A stretch of 39,339 bases of DNA from RZYP01 sp964386405 (GTDB lineage: Bacteria; Bacillota; Negativicutes; Acidaminococcales; Acidaminococcaceae), in contig CAYLRW010000004.1 in NCBI GenBank assembly GCA_964386405.1, forward strand, positions 1-39,339, given 5' to 3'. This document shows, piece after piece, positions 7,206-16,223 of the stretch. The notes beneath the pieces were generated by a model, which worked only from the letters and a program-made list of their open reading frames with translations, was not told the DNA's origin and did no database searches. The first letter of the stretch is position 1. Every line of letters begins with the position of its first letter. Made by a program: the position numbers and the translations under genes.

Positions 7206-8672
7206 TTATGCTTCCTCCCCTGTTACTTGGTCTTTTTCGTAAAACATATGGGAATTGGCATGCTCTTTTAATACTTCAGTAACAGGAATACCCAGCTCTC
7301 TGGCTAAAATCTGAGTTACACGCGGTCCGCAGAAACCGCCTTGGCAGCGTCCCATACCTGCACGAGTCCTTCTTTTTACGCCATCAACAGTTTTGGCACC
7401 GCAAGGAGCATGGATGGCAGCAACGATTTCTGCCTCGGTAATTGTCTCGCAGCGACAGATAACGCGGCCAAACAATTTATTTTCTTTAATAACTTCTGCC
7501 TGTTTTTCTCTTGACAGACGATGAAAAATTATCTTCTCCGGCAACACGCCTTTAAAACCAGCTTTTAATACTAAATTATGATTGTCTTCGCGCAGCAGGT
7601 CAAGAACCTCTTCTGCCACAGCTGGGGCAGCTGTTAAACCAGGAGACTGCATACCGGCAGCATGAATAAGACCTTTAACTGTCGAATTTCTAATGATAAA
7701 ATCACCGTTATCAGAAACAGCACGCAAACCGCAGAATTCGGTAATTGCTGCACCCATCGGCAAATTAGGCAATAATTTACGGGCAGAAGCCATGATTCTG
7801 TCCATGCCGCCCAAAGTAACCGCTCGGTCGTCTTTATCCTCTAAATCTTCAGCATTTGGCCCGACAAAGGTGTTGCCATGCGTAGTTGTACAAACCAAAA
7901 TACCTTTCGATGTTTTAGTAGGTGTCGGGAAAACCACGCCGCTGACCATTGAAGCGCCAGCTGTTTTATCAAATAAGATGTATTCGCCCTTACGGGGATG
8001 AATTGTGAAACTGTCGTCTCCGGCCATCTTAGCGATGGCATCGGCATAAAGACCAGCCGCATTAATAACATAGCTGGTTTTGATAACGCCTTTGTTCGTT
8101 CTGACTGCTGCAACTTTACCATTTTCTACGTCGATACCTTCCACACGGCAATCAGTTATAACTTCGGCACCATTTTGCACTGCGCATTCCGCAAAAGCAA
8201 GAGCCATGGCAAACGGCCAGCAAACGCCGGCAGAAGGAGCCCAGAGAGCACCGGTAACGTTTTTCGACAAATTTGGTTCTTTCGCCAAAACCTGCTCAGG
8301 AGATAAAATCTCCAGGCCTTTGACACCATTTTTAACACCGCGCTCCAATAGCTCAGAAAGAGTTGCCAACTCCTCTTCGTTGGTAGCAACTACCAACGAC
8401 CCTGTCCATTTGATATCCAGATCAAGCTGGTCCTCCAGTTCATGATAAAGATGATTGCCACGCACATTCATAATTGCTTTCATGCTGCCCAGCGGTGCAT
8501 CAAAACCTGCGTGCAAAATTGCGCTGTTAGCCTTAGTAGTGCCAGCTGCCAAATCTGGTTCTTTTTCGACCAGTACGCTTCTTAAGTCATATTTTGACAA
8601 TTCGCGTAAGATAGCTGTACCGACGATACCGCCGCCAATGACGACAACATCCGTTTCTTTTAGACAACTCAT
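7206..8672 (-). CDS. GlpA-like FAD dehydrogenase with C-terminal BFD [2Fe-2S] domain
   Basis: A 488-residue protein with a DAO-type FAD fold: GGGIVGTAILREL at residues 12-24 and a DGDFIIR-like FAD region around 340. The C-terminal bacterioferritin-associated-ferredoxin-like domain has CRCET, then C, then CQGGFC, which are ligands for a [2Fe-2S] cluster. Members annotated as anaerobic glycerol-3-phosphate dehydrogenase oxidise sn-glycerol 3-phosphate to dihydroxyacetone phosphate; 2-hydroxyglutarate oxidase-like relatives (LhgO/YgaF) share the N-terminal fold. It is first in a tight three-gene operon, with FAD partner and DUF1667 following. No glycerol kinase or facilitator gene is in the window, so the substrate is not settled. 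Confidence 0.82.
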   Translation of the reverse strand: MSCLKETDVVVIGGGIVGTAILRELSKYDLRSVLVEKEPDLAAGTTKANSAILHAGFDAPLGSMKAIMNVRGNHLYHELEDQLDLDIKWTGSLVVATNEEELATLSELLERGVKNGVKGLEILSPEQVLAKEPNLSKNVTGALWAPSAGVCWPFAMALAFAECAVQNGAEVITDCRVEGIDVENGKVAAVRTNKGVIKTSYVINAAGLYADAIAKMAGDDSFTIHPRKGEYILFDKTAGASMVSGVVFPTPTKTSKGILVCTTTHGNTFVGPNAEDLEDKDDRAVTLGGMDRIMASARKLLPNLPMGAAITEFCGLRAVSDNGDFIIRNSTVKGLIHAAGMQSPGLTAAPAVAEEVLDLLREDNHNLVLKAGFKGVLPEKIIFHRLSREKQAEVIKENKLFGRVICRCETITEAEIVAAIHAPCGAKTVDGVKRRTRAGMGRCQGGFCGPRVTQILARELGIPVTEVLKEHANSHMFYEKDQVTGEEA

Positions 8673-8830
8673 TACTTCACATCCTCAATAGATTTAAAAT
8701 AAAGATTTGATTCAAAAAAATCAAACTATATAAAAATGCAACTGTATTCTATCACAAAATTTACAAAAATAGAATAAATTTATTTCTACAGTCCACCTGG
8801 GCTTATTTTTGTCCCGTTGTGACAGATAAA

Positions 8831-8853
8831 ACGGGGGTAATATTTACCCCCGT
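8831..8853 (-). terminator. Terminator after gyrA
   Basis: ACGGGGGTAA and TTACCCCCGT make a ten-pair stem with a three-base loop, and TTTTAT follows on the minus strand. It lies directly past the gyrA stop and separates gyrA from the redox operon. Confidence 0.8.
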
Positions 8854-8859
8854 AAAAAA

Positions 8860-11298
8860 TTATTCTTCGTCGTCTTCTTCCTCAACAACTGCAATGGCAA
8901 CAACTTTATCGGCACCATTCAGGTCGATCAGTTTGACGCCTTGAGCATTGCGGCCGAATTTTGAAATACCGTCAGCCGTCAACCGGATAATCAGACCAGC
9001 TGCCGTTACCATAATGATTTCCTGTTGCGGCAGCAAAACAATAGCGCCTACAACATGTCCTGTTTTCTCGGTAACACGAAGATTGATGACACCTTTACCG
9101 CCGCGAGTCTGCACACGATATTCACTAATCATCGTACGTTTGCCCATACCTTCTTCGGTAGCTGTCAGAACTTCACCATTTTCAGGAACTGTATCCATGG
9201 AAACCACTATATCATCAACGCCAAGCAGGATGCCACGGACGCCATGTGCTGTTCTGCCCATCGGACGAACGTCATCCTCACTGAAGTGGATGGCCAAACC
9301 ATTGCGGGTAGCCAGAATAATGCTGGAATGTCCGTCGGTCAGCTTCACATCGATCAGATCTTCGCCATCATCAAGCGTGATCGCATTCAAGCCAATCTTT
9401 CTTGTGCTGTCAAAATCAGTCAAAGTTGTTTTCTTGACTGTACCACGGTTAGTAGCCATGAATAAGAATTGATTATCCATGAATTCCTTTACCGGGATAA
9501 CAGCAGTAATTTTTTCGCCGCCTTCCAAAGGAAGCAGATTGATTATAGAAGTTCCCTTCACAGTACGGCTGCCTTCAGGAATCTCATAGCCTTTTTGGCG
9601 ATAAACCCTGCCCTTGTTCGTGAAGAACAGTATATTGCTATGAGTGGATCCCAGCATCAGATGCTCAATGAAGTCATCAACTTTTTTGCCGCTGCCGCCT
9701 CTGAGACCTTTGCCGCCACGCTTCTGGTTGTGGAAAGTATCCAGGCTCTGCCGTTTAATATAACCCTGATGGCTAATTGTGATGATAATGTCTTCTTCGG
9801 CAATCAAGTCCGCTATTTCGATATTACTGGTGTCAATTGTTAATTCTGTCCGACGAGCGTCGCCAAAACGTTTTTTTACTTCCAGCATATCGTCTTTAAT
9901 TATGCCCAGTACTTTATGTTCATCAGCCAAAACGCTCTCCAGCCAATCAATAGTTTCGAGTACGTCGATATATTCATCATCAATTTTCTTACGTTCCAGA
10001 CCAGTCAAACGCTGCAGCCTCATATCGAGGATAGCCTGCGCCTGACGCTCGCTCAAAGCAAACTTTTCGACCAAAGCAGCCTTAGCAGTTTCGGCATTAG
10101 CACTATTGCGAATGGTCGTAATAACTTCGTCCAGATGATCAAGTGCAATTTTCAAACCTTCCAGAATGTGAGCACGTTCCTTGGCTTTACCAAGTTCATA
10201 ACGTGTTCTTCTGACGATTACTTCTTTTTGATGCTCAAGATAATACTCAAGAATTTGTTTCAGGTTCAGCACCATTGGCTGATTTTTAACCAGTGCCAGC
10301 ATAATGATACCGAAAGAATCCTGCATCTTGGTATGTTTGTATAGTTGATTGAGTATGACATCAGGTACAACATCGTGACGCAATTCAATCACTACACGCA
10401 TACCCTTACGATCGCTTTCATCGCGCAAATCAGTGATGCCATCAATGATTTTATCCTGCACCAATTGAGCGATACTTTCAATCAACCTGGCCTTATTGAC
10501 CTGATATGGCAGCTCGGTAACAATGATCCGGCTTTTATTTTTCGGCATTGGTTCAATATGAGCCTTAGCTCTGATTTTTACCACACCACGGCCGGTTGTA
10601 TAAGCACTGTTAATCCCTTCATTGCCAAGAATCATGGCTCCAGTTGGAAAATCCGGCCCCTTGATTGCTGTCATCAACTCCGGAATTTCCACCTCCGGAT
10701 TATCAATCAGCATGATCAAACCATCTATTACTTCGCAAAGATTATGCGGAGGAATATTCGTAGCCATACCAACAGCGATACCGGAAGAACCATTTACCAG
10801 CAGGGCTGGAATTTTAGCAGGTAAAACACTTGGTTCTTTTAAGGACTCATCATAGTTTGGTACAAAATCTACGGTTTCTTTCTCAATATCTTCCAGCATT
10901 TCCTCAGCTATCTTAGCCATACGGACTTCAGTATAACGCATAGCAGCTGCAGAGTCGCCGTCGACAGAACCAAAGTTACCATGGCCGTCTACCAAGAGAT
11001 ATCTTGTCGAAAAATCCTGAGCAAGACGCACAATTGCGTCATATACTGAGGAATCACCATGAGGATGATACTTACCAAGAACTTCACCGACGATACGAGC
11101 CGATTTTTTGTATGGCTTATTGGAGCTCATACCTGCTTCCTGCATAGCATAAAGAATACGACGATGAACAGGTTTCAGACCATCACGCACATCAGGCAAT
11201 GCACGCTGAATAATAACACTCATTGCGTAGTCGATGTAGGATTTCTTCATTTCGTCTTCTATCCAGACAGGTAAAACCTTACCTTCCTCTAACTCCAC
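8860..11298 (-). CDS. gyrA: DNA gyrase subunit A
   Basis: An 812-residue type II topoisomerase subunit that breaks and rejoins DNA during ATP-driven negative supercoiling, partner of GyrB. The catalytic tyrosine is Tyr122 in AAAMRYTE. The quinolone-resistance region reads HPHGDSSVYD, with Ser83 and Asp87 at the E. coli positions, so no classic resistance change is present. The C-terminal beta-pinwheel carries the GyrA box (QKRGGKG) near residue 531, and the chain ends in an acidic tail. The start is GTG with a weak GGTGGT Shine-Dalgarno site. It is not adjacent to gyrB: three genes lie between them. Confidence 0.98.
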   Translation of the reverse strand: MELEEGKVLPVWIEDEMKKSYIDYAMSVIIQRALPDVRDGLKPVHRRILYAMQEAGMSSNKPYKKSARIVGEVLGKYHPHGDSSVYDAIVRLAQDFSTRYLLVDGHGNFGSVDGDSAAAMRYTEVRMAKIAEEMLEDIEKETVDFVPNYDESLKEPSVLPAKIPALLVNGSSGIAVGMATNIPPHNLCEVIDGLIMLIDNPEVEIPELMTAIKGPDFPTGAMILGNEGINSAYTTGRGVVKIRAKAHIEPMPKNKSRIIVTELPYQVNKARLIESIAQLVQDKIIDGITDLRDESDRKGMRVVIELRHDVVPDVILNQLYKHTKMQDSFGIIMLALVKNQPMVLNLKQILEYYLEHQKEVIVRRTRYELGKAKERAHILEGLKIALDHLDEVITTIRNSANAETAKAALVEKFALSERQAQAILDMRLQRLTGLERKKIDDEYIDVLETIDWLESVLADEHKVLGIIKDDMLEVKKRFGDARRTELTIDTSNIEIADLIAEEDIIITISHQGYIKRQSLDTFHNQKRGGKGLRGGSGKKVDDFIEHLMLGSTHSNILFFTNKGRVYRQKGYEIPEGSRTVKGTSIINLLPLEGGEKITAVIPVKEFMDNQFLFMATNRGTVKKTTLTDFDSTRKIGLNAITLDDGEDLIDVKLTDGHSSIILATRNGLAIHFSEDDVRPMGRTAHGVRGILLGVDDIVVSMDTVPENGEVLTATEEGMGKRTMISEYRVQTRGGKGVINLRVTEKTGHVVGAIVLLPQQEIIMVTAAGLIIRLTADGISKFGRNAQGVKLIDLNGADKVVAIAVVEEEDDEE

Positions 11299-11331
11299 TT
11301 TACCACCAACCTTTATATTTTTTGACTGCTG

Positions 11332-12099
11332 TTATTTAAACAATAATTCATATATCTGCTTGCCAATGAGAACCGTTGTAACACATAGATAAAGCGGTCT
11401 CACATAGCTGGCACCGTGCTTGATAGCCATTCTGGAACCAAAAATCGCGCCAAAAATCATAGAAACACCCATGGCAAGACCATAAATCCAGTACACTGTC
11501 CCGCTCATAGCGAAAGATAAAAGCGCCCCGGCGCCACTGGCAAAATTTAATGCTTTGGCATTACCAGCCGCTGTCACAAAATTGTAGCCAAGAAATAAAA
11601 ATCCAAAAATTAAAAATGAGCCTGTTCCAGGGCCAAAAAAGCCATCATAGAAGCCAAGACTGAATGCAGTGAAGATTGTCGCTGCCAAAATGCCGGCACC
11701 CAATTCTTTGACATTGGAAACATCGCCCCAATCTTTACGTCTGTATGTGTAAATAGCAACGGCAACCAGCATGACAACAATGACATTTTTCATAAGCGCA
11801 GCAGGCAACAGATAAACTACATAAGCTCCAAGCGCTGAACCTATAAAAGAAAGAGGCATCAGACACAAGACAACTTTTTTTTGCACCTTACCGGCACGCC
11901 AAAAAGTAACAACGCTGGTGAACGAACCCATCATCGCCGCTACCTTGTTGGTGCCTAAAGCGAAACTTACCGGCATACCGGTTGCAAGGAGCGCAGGTGT
12001 GGAAATCAGCCCGCCGCCTCCTACTGTTGAATCAATAAAAGACGCTATAAAAGCGGCAATAACCAAAAATACCATTGTTGCTGGGTCGTATTGTTCCAT
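11332..12099 (-). CDS. TSUP (TauE/SafE, DUF81) family membrane permease
   Basis: A 255-residue, strongly hydrophobic protein with the two-repeat layout of the TauE/SafE family. Each half has a glycine-rich motif, IDSTVGGGGLISTPALLATG near residues 22-41 and YDGFFGPGTGS around 150-160. Characterised members export sulfite, sulfoacetate or other organosulfur anions; the substrate here cannot be read. The ATG has a clear GAGGAG site. It lies 32 bases downstream of the thiamine pyrophosphokinase gene and 33 bases upstream of gyrA, possibly in one transcript. Confidence 0.88.
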   Translation of the reverse strand: MEQYDPATMVFLVIAAFIASFIDSTVGGGGLISTPALLATGMPVSFALGTNKVAAMMGSFTSVVTFWRAGKVQKKVVLCLMPLSFIGSALGAYVVYLLPAALMKNVIVVMLVAVAIYTYRRKDWGDVSNVKELGAGILAATIFTAFSLGFYDGFFGPGTGSFLIFGFLFLGYNFVTAAGNAKALNFASGAGALLSFAMSGTVYWIYGLAMGVSMIFGAIFGSRMAIKHGASYVRPLYLCVTTVLIGKQIYELLFK

Positions 12100-12131
12100 A
12101 TTTCTCCTCGATCTACTTTGGATTTATTGCC

Positions 12132-12842
12132 TTATCGCAAAATCTTTTTCATAAATTTTAGATAAAAACCGCTGCAGCCTGCTTCACAACCGGCTGTTAC
12201 TGCTTCAGCAATTAACTCGTTGCTGATTGCGTATGGATGGTTCTGGGATAAAACAGCTCCTTGAAGAGGCCATTTGACGCCGGAAATCGATACTTTACTT
12301 TCGCTGGCAAAAGGAAGAAGTGATATTTCTGTAGGTTTTTGCGTAGGAACAAATGTCACTTGTTCACCTGCCCCCAGCAAAACCATGATTTCTTCATGGT
12401 CAGCGAGAATAATAGCAGCATCTTTTTGTTTTTTGCACGCTAGCAGACTAAAAATATTGGCATAAAGGTGGTCAAAGCGGCCGCCCCAGATGCCAGTCGC
12501 CAACACGCAGCTATTTTCCGGTATTTCTTTTAAGAGCAGCTGCAAATCGGTATCGTCTTTTTCGCGGGCAAAAGTTCTAATCTTAGCGCCGTCATTTTGC
12601 GCCAAGAGCCAGTTTTCCTGGCTGGCACTGTCACGGTCGCCGCATAAAAAATCCGGTAAAATACCAGCTTCATAACAATAATCAATACCATGATCAGCAC
12701 AAAAAATTCTCTTAGTGGAAGCGGCTTCCTTCAGCCAGGCCATTTCAGGCCTGCGGCCGCCGGCAACCACCATAATTTTTTCCTGTTTTACCTGACATAA
12801 ACTTAAAATACCTTGTGGTAAATTAAGATCAAACTTGCTCAT
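12132..12842 (-). CDS. thiN: Thiamine pyrophosphokinase
   Basis: A 236-residue enzyme that transfers pyrophosphate from ATP to thiamine, giving thiamine diphosphate, the cofactor used by the acetolactate synthase in this window. Family motifs are visible: CADHGIDYCYEAGILPDFLC, then GDRDSAS, FAREKDDTDLQLLLK with the metal-binding acidic residues, and GIWGGRFDHLYANI. The length is slightly above the usual 210-220 residues. It starts three bases after the stop of the 102-aa gene, which suggests translational coupling. Its place between the gyrase genes is unusual. Confidence 0.9.
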   Translation of the reverse strand: MSKFDLNLPQGILSLCQVKQEKIMVVAGGRRPEMAWLKEAASTKRIFCADHGIDYCYEAGILPDFLCGDRDSASQENWLLAQNDGAKIRTFAREKDDTDLQLLLKEIPENSCVLATGIWGGRFDHLYANIFSLLACKKQKDAAIILADHEEIMVLLGAGEQVTFVPTQKPTEISLLPFASESKVSISGVKWPLQGAVLSQNHPYAISNELIAEAVTAGCEAGCSGFYLKFMKKILR

Positions 12843-12845
12843 AAC

Positions 12846-13154
12846 TTACTTAACTGCCTTTCTCTTGCTCGGTGCCGGTTTGATGATGATTTGATCCTTC
12901 TCTTTTTGAACCTTCCATTCGACTTCACCGTTACCGTTTTTAAACCATTCCATGCTTAGTTCCAGTAAATATTTATTCAATTTTTCCTGTGCTTCTGCTG
13001 GCAGCAATAATTCATTGCCTTTTTGAGCCACTTTGGCCGGTCTGCTCAAAGAATGCGCAGACTGACCGTCTTCAAGAATTTCTGTTTCGAAACTATGTGC
13101 TTCCTTGAACCCCTTCAGCATATCAGCATCAGACAAATTTTTCTTTATTTTCAT
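12846..13154 (-). CDS. Unrecognised 102-aa charged protein
   Basis: I do not recognise this protein. It is 102 residues, highly charged, without membrane segment or signal peptide. It ends in a lysine/arginine-rich tail (KPAPSKRKAVK) and has a central LLLPAEAQEKLNKYLLELSM helix-like stretch. The ATG at 13154 has AAGGAGA upstream. It is 15 bases after gyrB and three bases before thiN, so it is probably co-transcribed with both and is likely real. A nucleic-acid-binding or gyrase-associated role would be guesswork. Confidence 0.7.
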   Translation of the reverse strand: MKIKKNLSDADMLKGFKEAHSFETEILEDGQSAHSLSRPAKVAQKGNELLLPAEAQEKLNKYLLELSMEWFKNGNGEVEWKVQKEKDQIIIKPAPSKRKAVK

Positions 13155-13169
13155 GAGAATCTCCTTGTC

Positions 13170-15092
13170 TTACAAATCGAGATTGCGTACCTTGCTGGCA
13201 TTTTCCTCGATGAATTGACGACGCGGTTCAACTTTATCGCCCATCAGGATGGAAAAAATCATATCAGCTTCTGCCGCATCTTCCAACTTAACCTGCAAAA
13301 TAGTCCGTCCTTCCGGATTCATCGTTGTTTCCCACAATTGTTCCGGATTCATTTCGCCCAGACCTTTGTAGCGCTGAACGTAAGGATTGCTTTCTCTGCC
13401 TACTTGGTCAAGAGTTTGTTGCAATTCATCATCACTGTAGGCGTAATAATGTTTTTGCCCTTTTCTGACAAGATACAGTGGCGGTTGAGCAATATAGACA
13501 TGTCCCGCTCTAATCATCGGCTGCATATAACGATAGAAGAAGGTCAACAGCAGCGTACGAATATGCGCACCGTCGACATCAGCATCGGTCATGATGATAA
13601 TTTTGCCGTAACGAGCTTTGCTAAGATCAAAATCTTCGCCGATACCGCTGCCGAAAGCAGTAATCATGGATCTTATTTCCTCGTTGCTGAGGATTTTATC
13701 AAGACGAGATTTTTCAACGTTCAAAATTTTACCACGCAATGGCAGTATCGCCTGAAAACCGCGATCACGTCCCTGCTTGGCGCTGCCGCCTGCGGAATCA
13801 CCCTCTACGAGGTAAATTTCAGTTTTTTCAGCATCACGACTGGAACAATCGGCAAGCTTACCAGGCAAAGAGCTGATTTCCAAGGCACTCTTACGACGAG
13901 TAAGCTCTCTTGCTTTTCTCGCAGCCGCGCGTGCTCTGGCAGAAATGATGGATTTTTCCACAATTTTCTTTGCTTCTACCGGATTTTCCTCGAAAAATTC
14001 AGCCAAACCGTCGCTGATCATATTATCAACAATACCGCGGATCTCACTATTACCAAGTTTTGTCTTGGTTTGTCCTTCAAACTGCGGATCTCTAACTTTT
14101 AAACTCAACACAGCAGTCAGACCTTCACGCACATCATCACCGCTGAGGTTCTCGTCGCCTTCTTTTAAGGCATTTATTTTGCGGGCATAATCATTAATTG
14201 TTCTGGTAAGAGCTTGTTTTAAACCGCTTAAGTGCGTACCGCCCTCTTCAGTATTGATATTATTGACGTAAGTATAAATATTTTCGCTATAGGTATCTGT
14301 GTATTGCAGAGCTACTTCGACAATGTTTGTATCCTTTTCGTCCTCAATATAGATCGGTTTTTCATTAATTGCTGTTTTGCTGCGATTAATGTAATTGACA
14401 AACGAAATAATGCCACCTTCATAGTGGAACATTTCACCTTCGCCGGTGCGTTCATCACGTAATTCAATTTTTACACCTTTATTCAGGAATGCTAGTTCTC
14501 TGATGCGTAGCCTTAAAGTCTCGTAGCTGTAAACAGTTTCTGTAAAAATTGTTGCATCAGGTAAAAAATGAACGGTAGTTCCTGTTTCTTCTGTAATACC
14601 TTTTTCGTATAAAGGGACTACTGTTTTTCCTTTGGAAAATTCTATTCCATAAACTTTACCGCCGCGTCGTACTTCTACTTCCATTTTTTCGCTCAAAGCG
14701 TTAACACAGGAAACGCCAACGCCATGCAGACCACCGGAAACCTTGTAACCACCGTCACCAAATTTACCGCCGGCATGCAAAATAGTCATGACAACTTCAA
14801 CTGCTGGTTTGCCCACTTTGTGCATATCGACAGGAATACCACGCCCATTATCTTTGACAGTTATGCTGTTGTCCTTATGGATCAAAACCTGAATCATCGT
14901 ACAATAACCAGCCAAAGCCTCGTCAATACTATTGTCGACAACTTCAGAAACCAGATGGTGCAAACCACGGCTGGAAATACTGCCAATATACATACTCGGA
15001 CGTTTTCTAACAGCTTCCAGACCTTCTAATACCTGGATTTGCCCCGCATCGTAACTACCATGTACTGCAATTTCTTCTTCAATACTAGACAT
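13170..15092 (-). CDS. gyrB: DNA gyrase subunit B
   Basis: A 640-residue ATPase subunit of gyrase. The GHKL ATP site is seen in VVDNSIDEALAGYC, DNGRGIPVDMH and GGLHGVGVSCVNAL. The TOPRIM domain is seen in EGDSAGGSAKQGRDR, PLRGKILNVEKS and DADVDGAHIRTLLLTFFYR. The C-terminal QRYKGLGEMNPEQLWETTM completes the family pattern, and the length is the usual Gram-positive one. The ATG is preceded by CGGAGG. It follows remB by 22 bases in the dnaA-dnaN-yaaA-recF-dciA-remB-gyrB run. Confidence 0.98.
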   Translation of the reverse strand: MSSIEEEIAVHGSYDAGQIQVLEGLEAVRKRPSMYIGSISSRGLHHLVSEVVDNSIDEALAGYCTMIQVLIHKDNSITVKDNGRGIPVDMHKVGKPAVEVVMTILHAGGKFGDGGYKVSGGLHGVGVSCVNALSEKMEVEVRRGGKVYGIEFSKGKTVVPLYEKGITEETGTTVHFLPDATIFTETVYSYETLRLRIRELAFLNKGVKIELRDERTGEGEMFHYEGGIISFVNYINRSKTAINEKPIYIEDEKDTNIVEVALQYTDTYSENIYTYVNNINTEEGGTHLSGLKQALTRTINDYARKINALKEGDENLSGDDVREGLTAVLSLKVRDPQFEGQTKTKLGNSEIRGIVDNMISDGLAEFFEENPVEAKKIVEKSIISARARAAARKARELTRRKSALEISSLPGKLADCSSRDAEKTEIYLVEGDSAGGSAKQGRDRGFQAILPLRGKILNVEKSRLDKILSNEEIRSMITAFGSGIGEDFDLSKARYGKIIIMTDADVDGAHIRTLLLTFFYRYMQPMIRAGHVYIAQPPLYLVRKGQKHYYAYSDDELQQTLDQVGRESNPYVQRYKGLGEMNPEQLWETTMNPEGRTILQVKLEDAAEADMIFSILMGDKVEPRRQFIEENASKVRNLDL

Positions 15093-15114
15093 AGAAACCT
15101 CCGAAATCTAAAAT

Positions 15115-15381
15115 TTATCTTTTGTAAACTGCGTTTAATCCGAAGTCTTCTTCTTTTCTCCGCTTTAAAGTGCCTGGTGAAATGCCTGATAAATACAACG
15201 TATCTTTAGTTAAAATACAGCTGGAAGGCAAAATATCCCCGGACAAATCAACAACCCTGTATTTTCCAAGGTTAGGCCGGACAAATTCTTCGTAGATATT
15301 CGCTTTTTTATCCAGCAGACTGAAGATGCCGACTATTTCACTACTCTTTACTACGCAGTCTGCTCCTAGATGAAGATACAT
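15115..15381 (-). CDS. remB: RemB-like extracellular matrix regulator (DUF370 family)
   Basis: An 88-residue protein starting MYLHLGADCVVKSSEIVGIF, the hallmark of the RemB/YaaB group that sits between recF and gyrB in Bacillus. In B. subtilis its relatives act in matrix-gene regulation through DNA binding. The central part (KYRVVDLSGDILPSSCILTK) and the segment LYLSGISPGTLKRR match the family. I chose the ATG at 15381, preceded by GGGGG; a 12-residue longer form is possible. The start overlaps the end of the DciA-like gene by 41 bases, so translation is probably coupled. Confidence 0.85.
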   Translation of the reverse strand: MYLHLGADCVVKSSEIVGIFSLLDKKANIYEEFVRPNLGKYRVVDLSGDILPSSCILTKDTLYLSGISPGTLKRRKEEDFGLNAVYKR

Positions 15382-16222
15382 AAATATTCCCCCGCAGTTT
15401 TTCAACTGTTTCTTCAATCAATTCATCCGTTAATTTTTCCGGCGTAATACCGAGCTCCAACAAAGTTGCAAAAACTTTATCCTCGGCACTACATTCTTCC
15501 TGGGTAATTTTTAAATAAACTTTACTTCTGATGTTTGATTTAATTTCGCTGAATAACATTTTATCACAATTAACGTAATTTAGACACTCCTCGTAAGATA
15601 GCCAAGGTGCAGAATGCAAAATTTCCGCTGTTTTAAGCCATAGAGCACTCTTTCTTTCCCTCTCGCAAGCAGGGCAGTAATGATCTTCTCCCATAATTGG
15701 TACACCACATTCTCTGCATTGTTTGTTTGATCTCTCTAAAACAGCTTTTTTGCGTTTTTTATCATCTCTCATAATCCTCAAAAAAACATTTCTCATTTCC
15801 GGATCTGAAAGTTGCGAAACTTTTGCTTTGATCTCTTCTTCTTCGTTGATATCCAAATTCAAAAACGTTAATTTAGGCTCAGTTTGTTTTTCTTCCTGTA
15901 CATTTTTTTTATTAATAGTACCGTTAAAAAACATGATATCTCTAATAACCAGATCGGAATTTCTTAAAGAACCAATCTCATTCATATTCTGTTTTATCTT
16001 GCCTAAAAGCTGCGGCTTCATCATCAATAAGTTATGTGCCCAGGCAGAACTATCCGTATTCACAAATAAAATTCCCCGCTCCATACGGTTCGGCATGGAG
16101 TGTTTGGCAATATTAGCACCACAAATTTCCAGCCAATTTTTGCTGAGATAATGGACTAAAAATTTTTCTTTGCCAGTTTTACTTTTTACTATTTTCAAGA
16201 TAGTCTTTGCTATTTTTTCCAC
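15341..16222 (-). CDS. DciA-like DUF721 protein fused to a zinc ribbon
   Basis: A 293-residue protein. Residues about 1-100 are a DUF721/DciA domain (LSKNWLEICGANIAKHSMPN, then ILFVNTDSSAWAHNLLMMKP). In bacteria that lack DnaC or DnaI, DciA helps load the replicative helicase. A charged linker follows, then a four-cysteine zinc ribbon (Cys169, Cys172, Cys183, Cys186) and about 100 residues I do not recognise. I chose the GTG at 16222, which has GAGGG five bases upstream and follows the recF stop by one base; an ATG at 16246 inside recF lacks a Shine-Dalgarno site. The usual family member is far shorter. The DUF721 assignment is good; a helicase-loading role is inferred. Confidence 0.75.
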   Translation of the reverse strand: MEKIAKTILKIVKSKTGKEKFLVHYLSKNWLEICGANIAKHSMPNRMERGILFVNTDSSAWAHNLLMMKPQLLGKIKQNMNEIGSLRNSDLVIRDIMFFNGTINKKNVQEEKQTEPKLTFLNLDINEEEEIKAKVSQLSDPEMRNVFLRIMRDDKKRKKAVLERSNKQCRECGVPIMGEDHYCPACERERKSALWLKTAEILHSAPWLSYEECLNYVNCDKMLFSEIKSNIRSKVYLKITQEECSAEDKVFATLLELGITPEKLTDELIEETVEKLRGNIYVSSSRSRLRSKE

Positions 16223-16223
16223 A

